Position numbers and translations under genes: made by a program. Under the pieces are notes generated by a model. The model worked only from the letters and a program-made list of their open reading frames with translations, made no database searches and was not told the DNA's origin. Shown here one piece after another: positions 18,322 through 27,580 of a DNA stretch of 64,000 nucleotides. The DNA is from Rhodococcus sp. WMMA185 (GTDB lineage Bacteria; Actinomycetota; Actinomycetes; Mycobacteriales; Mycobacteriaceae), in NCBI RefSeq assembly GCF_001767395.1, contig NZ_CP017014.1:1178001-1242000 (forward strand), read 5' to 3'. Positions within the stretch are counted from its first letter, which is position 1; each line of letters begins with the position of its first letter.

Positions 18322-19332
18322 ATGAAACTTGCGGTGATTGCCGGCGACGGCATCGGTGCCGAGGTCACGGCCGAGGCTCTGAAGGTGCTGCGAAAGCTGG
18401 TTCCCGATCTCGACACCACCGAGTACGACCTCGGTGCCCGGCGCTACAACGCCACCGGGGAATTGCTCCCTGATGCCGATCTCGCGGCGATCCGCAGGCA
18501 TGACGCGATTCTGTTGGGCGCCATCGGTGACCCGTCGGTCACCCCGGGCGTGCTCGAACGCGGGCTGTTGCTGAACATGCGGTTCGCACTGGATCATCAC
18601 GTGAATCTCCGCCCTTCGCAGCTCTATCCAGGGTCGCAGTCCCCGCTCGCGGGTCATCCTGACATCGACTTCGTGGTTGTTCGTGAGGGGACCGAAGGGC
18701 CGTACACCGGCAACGGAGGCACGATTCGCAAGGGAACCCCGCACGAAATCGCGACCGAGGTGTCGATCAACACCTGGTTCGGGGCAGAAAGGGTGGTGCG
18801 GTACGCATTCGCGCTGGCCCAGACGAGACGGAAGCACGTCACCCTGATCCACAAGACGAATGTTCTCTCTCATGCGGGTGCGATCTGGACGCGTGCCGTC
18901 GAGACCGTGTCGGCCGAGTATCCGGATGTGGAGACGGCCTACTGCCACATCGACGCGGCAACCATCTATATGGTCACCGACCCTTCGCGCTTCGACGTGA
19001 TCGTCACCGACAACCTGTTCGGAGACATCATCACCGATCTCGCGGGCGCGGTCACGGGAGGAATCGGACTCGCCGCGTCGGGAAACATCGATGCCTCCGG
19101 CAAGAACCCGTCGATGTTCGAGCCTGTGCACGGCAGCGCCCCGGATATCGCCGGCCAGGGGATTGCGGATCCCACGGCAGCGATCTTGTCCGGGGCCCTG
19201 CTTCTGCGCCATCTCGGTCGGGATGGCGATGCGGCACGTATCGAAGCAGCCGTCGAGGCGGATCTCGCTTCGCGCGGCGATTCGAAGATCGTTACTTCCG
19301 AGGTCGGAGACCGGATCACCGCGTCCCTCTAG
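18322..19332 (+). CDS. leuB: 3-isopropylmalate dehydrogenase
   Basis: The 336-residue enzyme oxidises and decarboxylates 3-isopropylmalate in leucine synthesis. It is a member of the isocitrate/isopropylmalate dehydrogenase family. It shows the N-terminal GDGIGAEVT, the substrate-binding Arg segment [11 protein letters not shown], the catalytic region THKTNV-like [10 protein letters not shown], and the metal/NAD region [12 protein letters not shown] with [10 protein letters not shown]. The length matches actinobacterial LeuB. It starts 70 bases after serA, behind a hairpin. leuC and leuD are encoded 4 kb further on. Confidence 0.97.
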   Translation: MKLAVIAGDGIGAEVTAEALKVLRKLVPDLDTTEYDLGARRYNATGELLPDADLAAIRRHDAILLGAIGDPSVTPGVLERGLLLNMRFALDHHVNLRPSQLYPGSQSPLAGHPDIDFVVVREGTEGPYTGNGGTIRKGTPHEIATEVSINTWFGAERVVRYAFALAQTRRKHVTLIHKTNVLSHAGAIWTRAVETVSAEYPDVETAYCHIDAATIYMVTDPSRFDVIVTDNLFGDIITDLAGAVTGGIGLAASGNIDASGKNPSMFEPVHGSAPDIAGQGIADPTAAILSGALLLRHLGRDGDAARIEAAVEADLASRGDSKIVTSEVGDRITASL

Positions 19333-19425
19333 CGCCATTCGGCTTTGGTGGTGCCGGGCTTCTCCTCGTGCTTCTCGAGGCCGTATCTCCCGTTGACCGT
19401 CGCGGACCTTCGTGAGCCGGACGGA

Positions 19426-19431
19426 TAGACT
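19426..19431 (+). promoter_or_regulatory. -10 box TAGACT of a probable leaderless promoter (FAH-family gene)
   Basis: TAGACT ends seven bases before the ATG at 19439. The longer in-frame GTG at 19412 lies upstream of this box, so the downstream ATG is the preferred start. Confidence 0.5.
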
Positions 19432-19438
19432 CGGCGAT

Positions 19439-20212
19439 ATGCGTCTTGGTCGAGTGGCAAGTCCCGATGGTGTTGCGTTCGTCAGTATCGAAGGGGAAGG
19501 TGAGTCTCGGACGGCGAAGGAGATAGCTGAGCATCCCTTCGGCAATCCCACCTTCACCGGGCGCAGCTGGCCGCTCGCCGATGTACGACTGCTCGCCCCG
19601 ATTCTGGCAAGCAAGGTTGTCTGCGTAGGGAAGAACTACGCCGCCCACGCGGCCGAGATGGGTGGCGAAGCGCCCGCCGATCCGGTGATATTCATCAAGC
19701 CGAATACGTCGATCGTCGGACCGGATGCTCCGATCGTCCTACCGAGCTCGTCCGACGAGGTTCACTACGAGGGTGAACTCGCTGTGGTCATCGGACGGCC
19801 CTGCAAGGACGTTCCCGCGGCGAAGGCACTCGACGTCGTGTTGGGATACACGGCGGCAAACGATGTGTCAGCGCGTGACCAGCAGCGCAAGGACGGGCAG
19901 TGGACGAGGGCGAAGGGGCACGACACGTTCTGCCCGCTCGGACCGTGGATCGAAACCCAGCTCGACCCCTCCGATGTCGACATCACCACCGAGGTGGACG
20001 GAGAAGTGAAGCAGCGCAGCAATACCTCGCTTCTGCTGCACGACATTCCGAAAATCATCGAATGGGTGTCGGAGGTCATGACTCTGCTTCCGGGTGACGT
20101 CATCCTCACCGGCACCCCGGAAGGAGTCGGTCCGATCGTCGACGGCCAGAGTGTGAGCGTGACTCTCGGCGGCATCGGCACCCTCACCAACCCGGTAGTT
20201 GCCAAACGTTGA
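19439..20212 (+). CDS. Fumarylacetoacetate hydrolase-family protein
   Basis: The 257-residue protein (start ATG 19439) has the FAH fold. VGKNYAAHAAEMG begins the catalytic domain. HYEGELAVVIG supplies the metal-binding Glu pair and NDVSARDQQ the third acidic ligand. A C-terminal LLPGDVILTGTPEGVG loop is typical of the HpcE/FAHD group. Relatives hydrolyse or decarboxylate beta-diketo acids such as oxaloacetate or acylpyruvates, or isomerise homoprotocatechuate intermediates. No catabolic genes are adjacent, so the substrate is open. The position matches Rv2993c, which also precedes gltX. Confidence 0.88.
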   Translation: MRLGRVASPDGVAFVSIEGEGESRTAKEIAEHPFGNPTFTGRSWPLADVRLLAPILASKVVCVGKNYAAHAAEMGGEAPADPVIFIKPNTSIVGPDAPIVLPSSSDEVHYEGELAVVIGRPCKDVPAAKALDVVLGYTAANDVSARDQQRKDGQWTRAKGHDTFCPLGPWIETQLDPSDVDITTEVDGEVKQRSNTSLLLHDIPKIIEWVSEVMTLLPGDVILTGTPEGVGPIVDGQSVSVTLGGIGTLTNPVVAKR

Positions 20213-20287
20213 CGGCTGTCGTGTCGCGAACGGCGGCGGACTACTAGCCTGTAGGGAGTCCTTTTCCAGCGTCGACCCAAGTGAGCC

Positions 20288-21763
20288 ATGACCACAAGCG
20301 AAGTTCGTGTCCGTTTCTGCCCGTCGCCCACCGGAACCCCGCATGTGGGGCTCATACGAACGGCGTTGTTCAACTGGGCGTTTGCCCGACACAACGGCGG
20401 CTCGTTCGTATTCCGCATCGAAGACACCGACGCGGCCCGGGACAGCGAGGAGTCGTACCAGGCGATCGTGGACGCACTCCGTTGGCTCGGGTTGAACTGG
20501 GACGAGGGCCCGGAGGTCGATGGGCCGCACGGGCCCTACCGCCAGTCGCAGCGACGCGACCTACATCTGGATGTCGTGGCGAAACTGCTCGCTGCGGGTG
20601 AGGCGTACGAGTCCTTTTCGACGCCGGAGGAGGTCGAGGAACGGCACAAGGCGGCCGGCCGCGATCCCAAGCTGGGCTACGACAATTTCGACCGCGATCT
20701 GACTGCCGAGCAGCGGCAGGCGTTTCTCGGCGAAGGACGCAAGCCCGTTGTGCGGCTGCGGATGCCCGATCACGACCTGGCCTGGGTCGATCTGGTGCGC
20801 GGTGAGACGACATTCAAGGCGGGTACCGTGCCGGACTTCGCACTCACCCGAGGGAACGGAATTCCGCTCTACACGTTGGTCAATCCGGTCGATGATGCGT
20901 TGATGAAGATCACCCACGTGCTCCGGGGTGAGGACCTCCTGTCGTCCACGCCGAGGCAGCTTGCCCTCTACGAGGCTCTGCAGCGGATCGGGGTGGCGGA
21001 TTTCACGCCACAGTTCGGCCATCTGCCGTTCGTGATGGGGCAAGGAAACAAGAAACTGTCCAAGCGAGATCCCGAGTCGGACCTCTTCATCCACCGCGAC
21101 AGAGGGTTCATTCCAGAGGGTTTGTTGAACTACCTGGCATTGCTCGGCTGGGGTATTTCCGACGACCACGACGTGTTCTCGTTGGACGAGATGGTGGAGG
21201 CCTTCGATATCTCGAAGGTCAATTCCAATCCGGCCCGCTTCGATCAGAAGAAGGCCGATGCGATCAACGCCGAGCAGATCCGGAAGCTCGAACCTGCTGA
21301 TTTCACGGCGCGCTTGCGCACTTTCCTGACGGCACAGGGCCACCTAGGGGAGTCGTTGGACGAGACCGTCTTCGCGACTGCCGCCGAGTTGGTCCAGACC
21401 CGCATCGTTGTTCTCTCGGACGCGTGGGGACTGCTGAAGTTCCTGTTCGTCGACGAGGCCGACTTCGAGATCGATCCGGCTGCTGCAGCCAAGAACCTCG
21501 GTCCCGACGCAGCACCCGTTCTCGATGCCGCAATCGCCTCTCTGGACGTCCTGAAGGTGTGGGATGCGGCCGCATTGGAAGGCGCACTCAAGACCGCTCT
21601 CGTGGATGAACTGGGCCTCAAGCCGCGCAAGGCATTCGCTCCGGTTCGGGTGGGTATCACCGGCTCGCACATCAGCCCGCCGTTGTACGAGTCGATGGAG
21701 TTGCTCGGGCGAGATACATCGCTGGCTCGGCTGCGTTCGGCACGCGCTGCCATCGCGGCCTAG
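20288..21763 (+). CDS. gltX: Glutamyl-tRNA synthetase
   Basis: The 491-residue class I synthetase charges tRNA-Glu. In organisms without GlnRS it also mischarges tRNA-Gln for later amidation by GatCAB. The HIGH-type motif appears as SPTGTPHVG near the N terminus, and the KMSKS-type motif as KLSKRDP at about residue 257. An anticodon-binding helical domain completes the protein. Two tRNA genes, for Gln and Glu, follow immediately. That is a fitting arrangement because both are expected substrates. The ATG at 20288 has a GTGAG site upstream. Confidence 0.97.
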   Translation: MTTSEVRVRFCPSPTGTPHVGLIRTALFNWAFARHNGGSFVFRIEDTDAARDSEESYQAIVDALRWLGLNWDEGPEVDGPHGPYRQSQRRDLHLDVVAKLLAAGEAYESFSTPEEVEERHKAAGRDPKLGYDNFDRDLTAEQRQAFLGEGRKPVVRLRMPDHDLAWVDLVRGETTFKAGTVPDFALTRGNGIPLYTLVNPVDDALMKITHVLRGEDLLSSTPRQLALYEALQRIGVADFTPQFGHLPFVMGQGNKKLSKRDPESDLFIHRDRGFIPEGLLNYLALLGWGISDDHDVFSLDEMVEAFDISKVNSNPARFDQKKADAINAEQIRKLEPADFTARLRTFLTAQGHLGESLDETVFATAAELVQTRIVVLSDAWGLLKFLFVDEADFEIDPAAAAKNLGPDAAPVLDAAIASLDVLKVWDAAALEGALKTALVDELGLKPRKAFAPVRVGITGSHISPPLYESMELLGRDTSLARLRSARAAIAA

Positions 21764-21810
21764 ACTCCTCCCCTTCGGGTCGAAGATGGTGAAAAAACAG
21801 CCTGTGACCA

Positions 21811-21839
21811 TTCGATTTGGTGAATCCCGGCAGTAGGCT
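21811..21839 (+). promoter_or_regulatory. Promoter for the tRNA-Gln/tRNA-Glu pair
   Basis: TTCGAT (21811-21816) and TAGGCT (21834-21839) are 17 bases apart, followed by a roughly 60-base leader that ends at tRNA-Gln. It lies after gltX, so the tRNAs need not depend on gltX readthrough. Confidence 0.5.
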
Positions 21840-21907
21840 GGTAATCTCTTCTTCGGCCCGAGGCGGGCCGCGGAGCCTGAGAAGCTCAGCGGTTCGGGAA
21901 TGGCCAT

Positions 21908-21979
21908 TGGGGTATGGTGTAATTGGCAACACAGCGGTTTCTGGTACCGCCATTCTAGGTTCGAGTCCTGGTACCCCAG
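21908..21979 (+). tRNA. tRNA-Gln, anticodon CTG
   Basis: A 72-base cloverleaf can be folded. The acceptor is TGGGGTA/TACCCCA with discriminator G, the anticodon stem is GCGGT/ACCGC with loop TTCTGGT (anticodon CTG, reads CAG), and the T-loop is TTCGAGT. The U1-A72 pair is the usual tRNA-Gln feature. CCA is not encoded. It lies 145 bases after gltX. Confidence 0.95.
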
Positions 21980-22055
21980 CGAAAGTTCGGTCGATTTTGA
22001 CTACGAACTTCGGGGAGCTATGCTTGCTTAGCTTTCAAAGCGAAACACAGTTCCT

Positions 22056-22128
22056 GGCCCCGTCGTCTAGCGGCCTAGGACGCCGCCCTCTCAAGGCGGT
22101 AGCGCGGGTTCGAATCCCGTCGGGGCTA
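22056..22128 (+). tRNA. tRNA-Glu, anticodon CTC
   Basis: A 73-base cloverleaf folds with acceptor GGCCCCG/CGGGGCT (first pair G-U), D-arm GTCTAGCGGCCTAGGAC, anticodon stem CGCC/GGCG with anticodon CTC, and T-loop TTCGAAT. The discriminator is A and CCA is not fully encoded. It is 76 bases after tRNA-Gln and precedes a strong terminator. Confidence 0.94.
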
Positions 22129-22132
22129 CAAG

Positions 22133-22168
22133 AAAAGGCACCCTCCAACTAGTTGGAGGGTGCCTTTT
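22133..22168 (+). terminator. Intrinsic terminator after the tRNA pair
   Basis: A perfect 36-base palindrome pairs 22133-22150 (starting AAAAGGCACC) with 22151-22168 (ending GGTGCCTTTT). The A and T runs flank the GC stem, so it can work in both directions, for the tRNAs and for the leftward PPOX gene. Confidence 0.92.
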
Positions 22169-22223
22169 CGTTGCCGTCTTCGGTGATCGTCGGTATGCGA
22201 TCGGCGGGATATCGATCGATGTG

Positions 22224-22742
22224 TCAGGCCCGCCCGTCGGCCGGCGCCGAGAACTCCGCCGTGCTTCCGCCCACGGGCATGGGGGGCAGGCCCAGTTTCG
22301 TGTGATCCCAACTCCTGATGCGCTGCGGAACGACCCGTACTACCACCCGGTTGTGAAGCAACTGTTCGATCGCAGGGCGGAGATCGTCGGAGTACGGACC
22401 GGTATAGCGCTCCCAGACGCTTACTCCGGCGGCGAACATCGCGTCCGGGTCCTCGACGACCTCCGCGCTGCCGTCGATCGAGATTCCACGCAGGGTGTCG
22501 TAGGTGTCACCGTCCTCGATCATGACGGTGACCCGGTCGTCGCGACGCAAATTGACAGCCTTCTGCGATTTGGTCTTGGTCTCGAACAAGATCTCGCCGT
22601 CGACTACGCCGTACCACATGGCGACCAGGTGAGGTCTGCCATCAGCGCCCACCGTTGCCAGGGTGGCAATCCGACTTCGGTTCACGAATTCGGTGATCTC
22701 CGAATCCGTCATCGTGATCTGCGCCCGTTGGTTGGTTCCCAT
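22224..22742 (-). CDS. PPOX-class split-barrel flavin/F420-binding protein (Rv2991-like)
   Basis: The 172-residue protein has the pyridoxamine 5'-phosphate oxidase-like split barrel: MTDSEITEFVNRSRIATLATVG, GRPHLVAMWYGVVDGEILFETK, and a basic RDDRVTVMIEDGD segment. Such small actinobacterial proteins usually bind F420 or FMN and reduce unknown substrates. The position matches Rv2991 downstream of gltX and the tRNAs. It reads leftward, with a GAGAGA site before the ATG, and shares the strand with the iclR gene upstream (gap 35 bases). CofC in the same window shows that the organism makes F420, which supports F420 as cofactor without proving it. Confidence 0.82.
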   Translation of the reverse strand: MGTNQRAQITMTDSEITEFVNRSRIATLATVGADGRPHLVAMWYGVVDGEILFETKTKSQKAVNLRRDDRVTVMIEDGDTYDTLRGISIDGSAEVVEDPDAMFAAGVSVWERYTGPYSDDLRPAIEQLLHNRVVVRVVPQRIRSWDHTKLGLPPMPVGGSTAEFSAPADGRA

Positions 22743-22777
22743 TCAGTTCTCTCTCTCACAGTGTGCTGGTCGTGCGT

Positions 22778-23479
22778 TCAGAGTCTCTTGTGCAAGGCTT
22801 CTGCTGCAGCGAGAAGATCGGCCGCCCACCGGGCACCGGGTCGCTTTCCCATTCGGTCGATGGGCCCGGATACCGAGATCGCCGCGACGACAGCGCCGGA
22901 GGCATCCCGGACGGGTGCGGACACGCTGGCGACCCCGGGTTCCCGTTCAGCAGCGCTCTGAGCCCAGCCACGCCTGCGAACCTCGAGCAGGGTGCGCTCG
23001 CTGAACGCCGCGTCTGCGAGCACGGCCCGCTGAGTTTGTGGGTCGGCCCAGGCGAGCAGGACCTTGGCGCCCGAACCGGCACTCATGGTCAGCCGTGCAC
23101 CGACCAGAACTGTGTCGCGAAGGCCTGTGGGAGGTTCCATTGAAGCCACGCAGACGCGCTGGATCCCTTCCCTGCGGTACAACTGCACGCTCTCACCGGT
23201 GATTTCGCGCAGACGGGGGAGTACGAGGGCCGCCGCCGCGACAAGTGGATCGTTGGCGGTCGCGGCGAGTTCGGCGAGTCCGGGGCCGGGGCACCACAGG
23301 CCGTCGGAGTCCCGGGTGAGAAGGCGATGGACCTCGAGCCCGACGGCCAGCCGGTGGGCAGTGGCCCGGGGGAGTCCGGTTCTCGAGCACAGTTCTGTGA
23401 GGCTGCAGGGCTTCTCGGCCACCGCCCGCAGTACGCCCACCGCCTTGTCAAGAACCCCGATGCCGCTATGCTGTCTCAT
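22778..23479 (-). CDS. IclR-family transcriptional regulator, NdgR/LeuR type
   Basis: The 233-residue protein (start ATG 23479, at MRQHSGIGVLDK; the frame is open 15 codons further up) has an N-terminal winged helix (LTELCSRTGLPRATAHRLA). A C-terminal GAF-like IclR effector domain follows (GESVQLYRREG, AGSGAKVLLAWAD). It is divergent from leuC with only 143 bases between the start codons. That is the arrangement of NdgR in Streptomyces and LtbR in Corynebacterium, which control leuCD. It is very probably the local regulator of leuCD, perhaps of ilv genes too; the effector is unknown. Confidence 0.88.
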   Translation of the reverse strand: MRQHSGIGVLDKAVGVLRAVAEKPCSLTELCSRTGLPRATAHRLAVGLEVHRLLTRDSDGLWCPGPGLAELAATANDPLVAAAALVLPRLREITGESVQLYRREGIQRVCVASMEPPTGLRDTVLVGARLTMSAGSGAKVLLAWADPQTQRAVLADAAFSERTLLEVRRRGWAQSAAEREPGVASVSAPVRDASGAVVAAISVSGPIDRMGKRPGARWAADLLAAAEALHKRL

Positions 23480-23488
23480 AGATCGATA

Positions 23489-23508
23489 CCCATTTCTCGC
23501 ATAATGGG
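23489..23508. promoter_or_regulatory. Candidate IclR operator in the leuC/iclR gap
   Basis: CCCATT (23489-23494) and AATGGG (23503-23508) form a perfect 6-base inverted repeat with an 8-base spacer, ten bases outside the iclR start codon. A possible leuC -10 (TATCAT, 23513-23518) follows at once. The position suits a site from which the regulator controls both genes. No binding consensus was checked. Confidence 0.4.
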
Positions 23509-23622
23509 ATTGTATCATCCTCATTCAGGATTGAGTCCGAGTCTGAGAAGGCAATGACGTCGAGCGCACGGCGGCCCGAAGTGCCCACGGTGCGAGGCTG
23601 ACACACACAGAGGTTGGAGACA

Positions 23623-25035
23623 ATGGCGGAGAAAGCACGCACCTTGGCAGAGAAGGTGTGGGACGACCACGTGGTGGTCCGAGGTGAGGGCAACGATCCC
23701 GACCTCATCTACATCGATTTGCATCTCGTCCACGAAGTGACGAGCCCACAGGCATTCGACGGACTTCGGTTGGCGGGACGGCAGTTGCGCCGTCCGGATC
23801 TGACGATCGCCACCGAGGACCACAACGTCCCCACTGTCGACACCGACCAGCCGATCGCAGACCCGGTTTCCAAGGCCCAGGTGGACACACTGCGGCGCAA
23901 CTGCGAGGAATTCGGTGTCCGGTTGCACCCGATGGGGAATATCGATCAGGGCATCGTTCACGTGGTGGGTCCGCAGCTGGGACTGACTCAGCCGGGCATG
24001 ACAGTGGTATGCGGCGACAGCCACACCTCCACCCACGGTGCTTTCGGAGCGCTCGCAATGGGTATCGGCACCAGCGAGGTCGAGCACGTCATGGCAACGC
24101 AGACGCTCTCGTTGCGTCCGTTCAAAACGATGGCGGTCACCGTCGACGGTGAACTGCCCGAAGGCGTAACGAGCAAAGATCTCATTTTGGCGGTGATCGC
24201 GGAGATCGGCACGGGAGGCGGTCAGGGGCACGTAATCGAATACCGCGGCGAGGCGATCCGCAAGATGTCGATGGAAGCGCGGATGACCATCTGCAACATG
24301 TCCATCGAGGCGGGCGCCCGCGCCGGCATGATCGCTCCCGACGAGATCACCTATCAATTCATCGAAGGACGTCCCCACGCGCCGAAGGGATCGGACTGGG
24401 ACGACGCGGTAGCGGCGTGGGAGCGGCTGAAGACCGATGAAGGTGCGTCGTTCGACAAGGAGGTCCACATAGACGCCGGTGCGTTGACGCCATTCGTCAC
24501 GTGGGGCACGAATCCGGGACAGGGGCTGCCGCTCGGCGGTTCGGTGCCGAACCCGGCCGATATCCTCGACGAGAGCGAACGCAGCAGCGCCGAGAAGGCA
24601 CTGGCTTACATGGGCCTCGAAGCCGGAACTCCGTTGCGTGAGGTCGCTATCGACACGGTTTTCGTGGGTTCGTGCACCAACGGCCGGATAGAGGATCTGC
24701 GGGCGGTAGCCGACGTGTTGCGCGGCCGTCACATCGCCGACGGGGTACGGATGTTGATCGTCCCGGGTTCCATGCGTGTTCGCGCGCAGGCCGAAAGCGA
24801 GGGTCTGGGAGAGATCTTCACCGCCGCCGGGGCCGAATGGCGGCAGGCGGGATGCTCGATGTGCCTGGGTATGAACCCGGACCAGCTTGCACCTGGCGAA
24901 CGTTCGGCCTCCACCTCCAACCGGAATTTCGAAGGCCGTCAAGGTAAGGGTGGCAGGACTCACCTTGTTTCTCCGCCAGTTGCCGCCGCGACGGCAGTGC
25001 GCGGAAAACTGGCAGCACCGGCAGATCTGGCCTAG
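23623..25035 (+). CDS. leuC: 3-isopropylmalate dehydratase large subunit
   Basis: The 470-residue aconitase-family protein isomerises 2- to 3-isopropylmalate together with LeuD. The 4Fe-4S ligands are in [14 protein letters not shown] and [13 protein letters not shown], and [13 protein letters not shown] is the family active-site motif. The chosen ATG has GGAGA four bases upstream; an in-frame TTG nine bases earlier is less likely. leuD follows after 27 bases, so the two form an operon, divergent from the iclR gene. Confidence 0.97.
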   Translation: MAEKARTLAEKVWDDHVVVRGEGNDPDLIYIDLHLVHEVTSPQAFDGLRLAGRQLRRPDLTIATEDHNVPTVDTDQPIADPVSKAQVDTLRRNCEEFGVRLHPMGNIDQGIVHVVGPQLGLTQPGMTVVCGDSHTSTHGAFGALAMGIGTSEVEHVMATQTLSLRPFKTMAVTVDGELPEGVTSKDLILAVIAEIGTGGGQGHVIEYRGEAIRKMSMEARMTICNMSIEAGARAGMIAPDEITYQFIEGRPHAPKGSDWDDAVAAWERLKTDEGASFDKEVHIDAGALTPFVTWGTNPGQGLPLGGSVPNPADILDESERSSAEKALAYMGLEAGTPLREVAIDTVFVGSCTNGRIEDLRAVADVLRGRHIADGVRMLIVPGSMRVRAQAESEGLGEIFTAAGAEWRQAGCSMCLGMNPDQLAPGERSASTSNRNFEGRQGKGGRTHLVSPPVAAATAVRGKLAAPADLA

Positions 25036-25062
25036 TAGTCAAGGAATTTGGGAGAATTTTCG

Positions 25063-25671
25063 ATGGAATCCTTTAGCACACACAAAGGTATCGGCGTTCC
25101 GCTACGGCGATCCAATGTCGACACGGACCAGATCATTCCGGCGGTCTATCTGAAACGAGTGACCCGCACGGGTTTCGAGGACGGGCTTTTCGCTGCGTGG
25201 CGGGGCGATCCGACGTTCATTCTCAACGTTTCCCCCTACGACAAGGGCAGTGTCCTGGTCGCGGGGCCGGACTTCGGCACGGGAAGCTCCCGGGAGCACG
25301 CCGTATGGGCGCTATCGGACTTCGGTTTTCGGGTCGTGATCGCGTCGCGCTTCGCAGATATCTTTCGGGGCAACGCGGGCAAGGCCGGTCTGCTGGCTGC
25401 TCAGGTGGATCAATCCGAAGTCGAACTGCTCTGGAAACTGTTGGACGAGCAACCGGGTCTCGAATTGGTTGTGGACCTCGAGAACAAGACGGTGACCGCC
25501 GGAACCACCGTGGTGCCCTTCAACATTGACGACTACACACGGTGGCGTCTCCTCGAGGGTCTCGACGACATCGGATTGACATTACGGCAGGTAGAGGCGA
25601 TTTCTGAGTTCGAAAAGTCAAGGCCTTCTTGGAAACCTGCGACTCTTCCGGAGCCGTCTCCGGGGGCGTGA
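25063..25671 (+). CDS. leuD: 3-isopropylmalate dehydratase small subunit
   Basis: The 202-residue swivel-domain partner of LeuC. It shows [17 protein letters not shown] at the N terminus and [17 protein letters not shown], the segment that positions substrate. The ATG at 25063 has GGGAG upstream; an in-frame TTG at 25048 would only add five residues. It lies 27 bases after leuC and 156 bases before hupB, which has its own promoter. Confidence 0.96.
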   Translation: MESFSTHKGIGVPLRRSNVDTDQIIPAVYLKRVTRTGFEDGLFAAWRGDPTFILNVSPYDKGSVLVAGPDFGTGSSREHAVWALSDFGFRVVIASRFADIFRGNAGKAGLLAAQVDQSEVELLWKLLDEQPGLELVVDLENKTVTAGTTVVPFNIDDYTRWRLLEGLDDIGLTLRQVEAISEFEKSRPSWKPATLPEPSPGA

Positions 25672-25726
25672 CAGCCAGAATCTGACCCGCTCTGCCAGAC
25701 AAAGAGTTCCTGAGAATAGTGCCGCG

Positions 25727-25756
25727 TTGTTTGAGAATTGGCGTGGCACATAGACT
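25727..25756 (+). promoter_or_regulatory. hupB promoter, TTGTTT-N18-TAGACT
   Basis: TTGTTT (25727-25732) and TAGACT (25751-25756) are spaced by 18 bases and predict a leader of about 65 bases before the hupB ATG, which has a GGAGG site. A shorter -35 choice (TTGAGA) would leave only 14 bases. Confidence 0.5.
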
Positions 25757-25827
25757 CTTGCCGCATTCAGGTTTACCGTAGTTCATAGTCGGTCCGATGG
25801 CGGACCATAATCCGCGGAGGAATTTCA

Positions 25828-26511
25828 ATGAATAAGGCAGAGCTCATCGATGTTCTGACCGAGAAACTGGGGTCGGACAGGCGCACGGCAACAGATGCTG
25901 TCGAACATGTCGTGGACACCATCGTGAGGGCGGTGTATCGCGGCGACAGCGTGACCATTACCGGTTTCGGTGTCTTCGAGCAGCGTCGTCGCGCGGCACG
26001 CGTCGCACGTAATCCACGTACAGGCGAGACCGTGAAGGTCAAGCCGACGTCAGTGCCCGCGTTCCGTCCAGGTGCGCAATTCAAGGCGGTTATCGCTGGT
26101 GGCCAGAAGCTTCCGGCCAGCGGTCCTGCAGTAAAGCGGGGCGCGGCGGCGCCGGCCACGAAGGCAGCGGCCAAGAAGGCGGCGGCCAAGAAGGCGGCGG
26201 CCAAGAAGGCGGCGGCGAAGAAGGCCGCGGCGAAGAAGGCGCCAGCGAAGACCGCTGCAAAGAAGACCGCAGCAAAGAAGGCGCCAGCGAAGACCGCTGC
26301 AAAGAAGACCGCAGCAAAGAAGGCGCCGACCAAGACCGCTGCAAAGAAGACCGCAGCAAAGAAGGCGCCGACCAAGACCGCTGCAAAGAAGACCGCAGCA
26401 AAGAAGGCGCCGACCAAGACCGCTGCAAAGAAGACCGCAGCAAAGAAGGCGCCGACCAAGACCGCTGCAAAGAAGACCGCAGCAAAGAAGGCGTCGAAGC
26501 GCGCTAGGTAA
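25828..26511 (+). CDS. hupB: Nucleoid-associated protein HupB (HU with a Lys/Ala/Pro tail)
   Basis: The 227-residue protein has a normal HU domain in residues 1-90 ([36 protein letters not shown]). A long basic tail follows, built from KAAAK units and then six 14-residue units of the type [16 protein letters not shown] bends and compacts DNA; the histone-H1-like tail is a mycobacterial and rhodococcal feature that strengthens binding and is acetylated in mycobacteria. The gene follows leuD, as in M. tuberculosis, and converges with mutT1. The tail is coded by near-perfect tandem repeats, so its length may differ between strains. Confidence 0.96.
   Translation: MNKAELIDVLTEKLGSDRRTATDAVEHVVDTIVRAVYRGDSVTITGFGVFEQRRRAARVARNPRTGETVKVKPTSVPAFRPGAQFKAVIAGGQKLPASGPAVKRGAAAPATKAAAKKAAAKKAAAKKAAAKKAAAKKAPAKTAAKKTAAKKAPAKTAAKKTAAKKAPTKTAAKKTAAKKAPTKTAAKKTAAKKAPTKTAAKKTAAKKAPTKTAAKKTAAKKASKRAR
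26161..26235 (+). repeat. 15-bp tandem repeat in hupB, five units
   Basis: Five successive 15-base units code for the KAAAK-type blocks. They differ only by single-base changes, mostly near the third unit onward. They immediately precede the 42-base repeat array. Confidence 0.75.
26236..26487 (+). repeat. 42-bp tandem repeat in hupB, six units
   Basis: Six in-frame 42-base units follow one another. Units 1-2 code for KAPAK and units 3-6 for KAPTK at the start. Within each class the DNA copies read as identical, which indicates recent duplication or ongoing homogenisation. Confidence 0.9.
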
Positions 26512-26538
26512 TACCAGCGCGGGGCGAGACTTCTCGAA

Positions 26539-26580
26539 CACGGATGGGTGCCGACCGATAACGGTCGGCACCCATCCGTG
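26539..26580. terminator. Bidirectional hairpin between hupB and mutT1
   Basis: A perfect 18-base stem pairs 26539-26556 (CACGGATGGGTGCCGACC) with 26563-26580 around the loop GATAAC. It lies between convergent genes and is a clear shared terminator by position. Confidence 0.85.
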
Positions 26581-26610
26581 CCTCGTTCTGGAATCGGTGT
26601 TCGGTCTCGC

Positions 26611-27546
26611 TCAGTCTTTGCGAGTGGGGGGTAGCGGACTGTCGATGTGATCGGCTTGCACTAGTTTGCCTCCCGATAGAGACAACACCCATGTGCTCGC
26701 TTTCCTGTTGCGCGCAGCGGGCAGCGATATTCCGTCGCTGTCGGCCCACCACTGCAGTAGATCGGGAATGACGCCACCCTGACTGCAGATCACCTGGACT
26801 CCACCGAGAGCGGCGATCTTGCGTGCTCGTGTACGGGTGGCTACGGGGTCGGATGCGTAGCTCTCTTCGCACATCGAGGGTTCGAGCCGCACGGTCGTGC
26901 CCAGAGCGTGCGCCAGCGGTTCCACCGTCTGCGTGCACCGCGTTCGATCGGCCGAAAAAACCCCGGTAGCCCCGAACGCCTCGAGTTGTGCCACCAGCGC
27001 GTCCGCCTGCTTTCGGCCATTCGAGTCCAGCGGCCGGTTGTTGTCCTCTCCTTGGTATCGCTTTCTGCTCCCAGCCTTTGCATGGCGCACCAACAGCATG
27101 GTGGCGGTGTCGGGAGGTAGCGCGGTGAACCGTCGCAGCACTTTGCGGTCCATCGGATACGACAGCTGATCGGCGACTTCAGGCACGGGCAGCCACAACA
27201 ATTCGTCCACCTCGTTATTGGGGACGAAAGTTCCGGCGCAGGCTTCGGCAGCCCAATACTCGACTCGCTTCAACCGCCGATGTCCCGGAATGGGATACGT
27301 CAGCGCACCGAGATTGCGACCGAGGCGCGCACGAATTCCGGTCTCTTCTTCGACCTCGCGAAGTGCCGCGACGATGGCAGTCTCACCAGGGTCCAGTTTG
27401 CCCTTCGGAAACGACCAGTCTTCGTATTTGGGTCGATGAATGATCGCAACTTCTATCTCGTCGGGGTTGCGGGGAGATTTCCGCCACAGGAGTGCCCCCG
27501 CGGCAAAGATGTTGGCCTTGACCGGTCGATCGGGTGAAGTTATCAA
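26611..27546 (-). CDS. mutT1: MutT1-like Nudix hydrolase fused to a histidine phosphatase domain
   Basis: The 311-residue protein has an N-terminal Nudix domain with the box GKLDPGETAIVAALREVEEE (about residues 49-68). A C-terminal RHG phosphatase domain follows (LLVRHAKAGSRKRY). In M. tuberculosis MutT1 this pair hydrolyses 8-oxo-dGTP, 8-oxo-GTP and diadenosine polyphosphates, thereby sanitising the nucleotide pool. The start is a TTG with an excellent AAGGAAGGAA site; no ATG or GTG is well placed. It is 34 bases after ppk1 on the same strand, as in mycobacteria. Confidence 0.93.
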   Translation of the reverse strand: MITSPDRPVKANIFAAGALLWRKSPRNPDEIEVAIIHRPKYEDWSFPKGKLDPGETAIVAALREVEEETGIRARLGRNLGALTYPIPGHRRLKRVEYWAAEACAGTFVPNNEVDELLWLPVPEVADQLSYPMDRKVLRRFTALPPDTATMLLVRHAKAGSRKRYQGEDNNRPLDSNGRKQADALVAQLEAFGATGVFSADRTRCTQTVEPLAHALGTTVRLEPSMCEESYASDPVATRTRARKIAALGGVQVICSQGGVIPDLLQWWADSDGISLPAARNRKASTWVLSLSGGKLVQADHIDSPLPPTRKD

Positions 27547-27580
27547 CGAGTTCCTTCCTTCTGCCGCATAATCGCCGCGT

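Noticed and set aside
26161..26487. Regular repeats in hupB as a CRISPR array
   Set aside because: The units are contiguous and in frame, with no spacers, and encode the Lys/Ala tail. No cas genes are present in the window.
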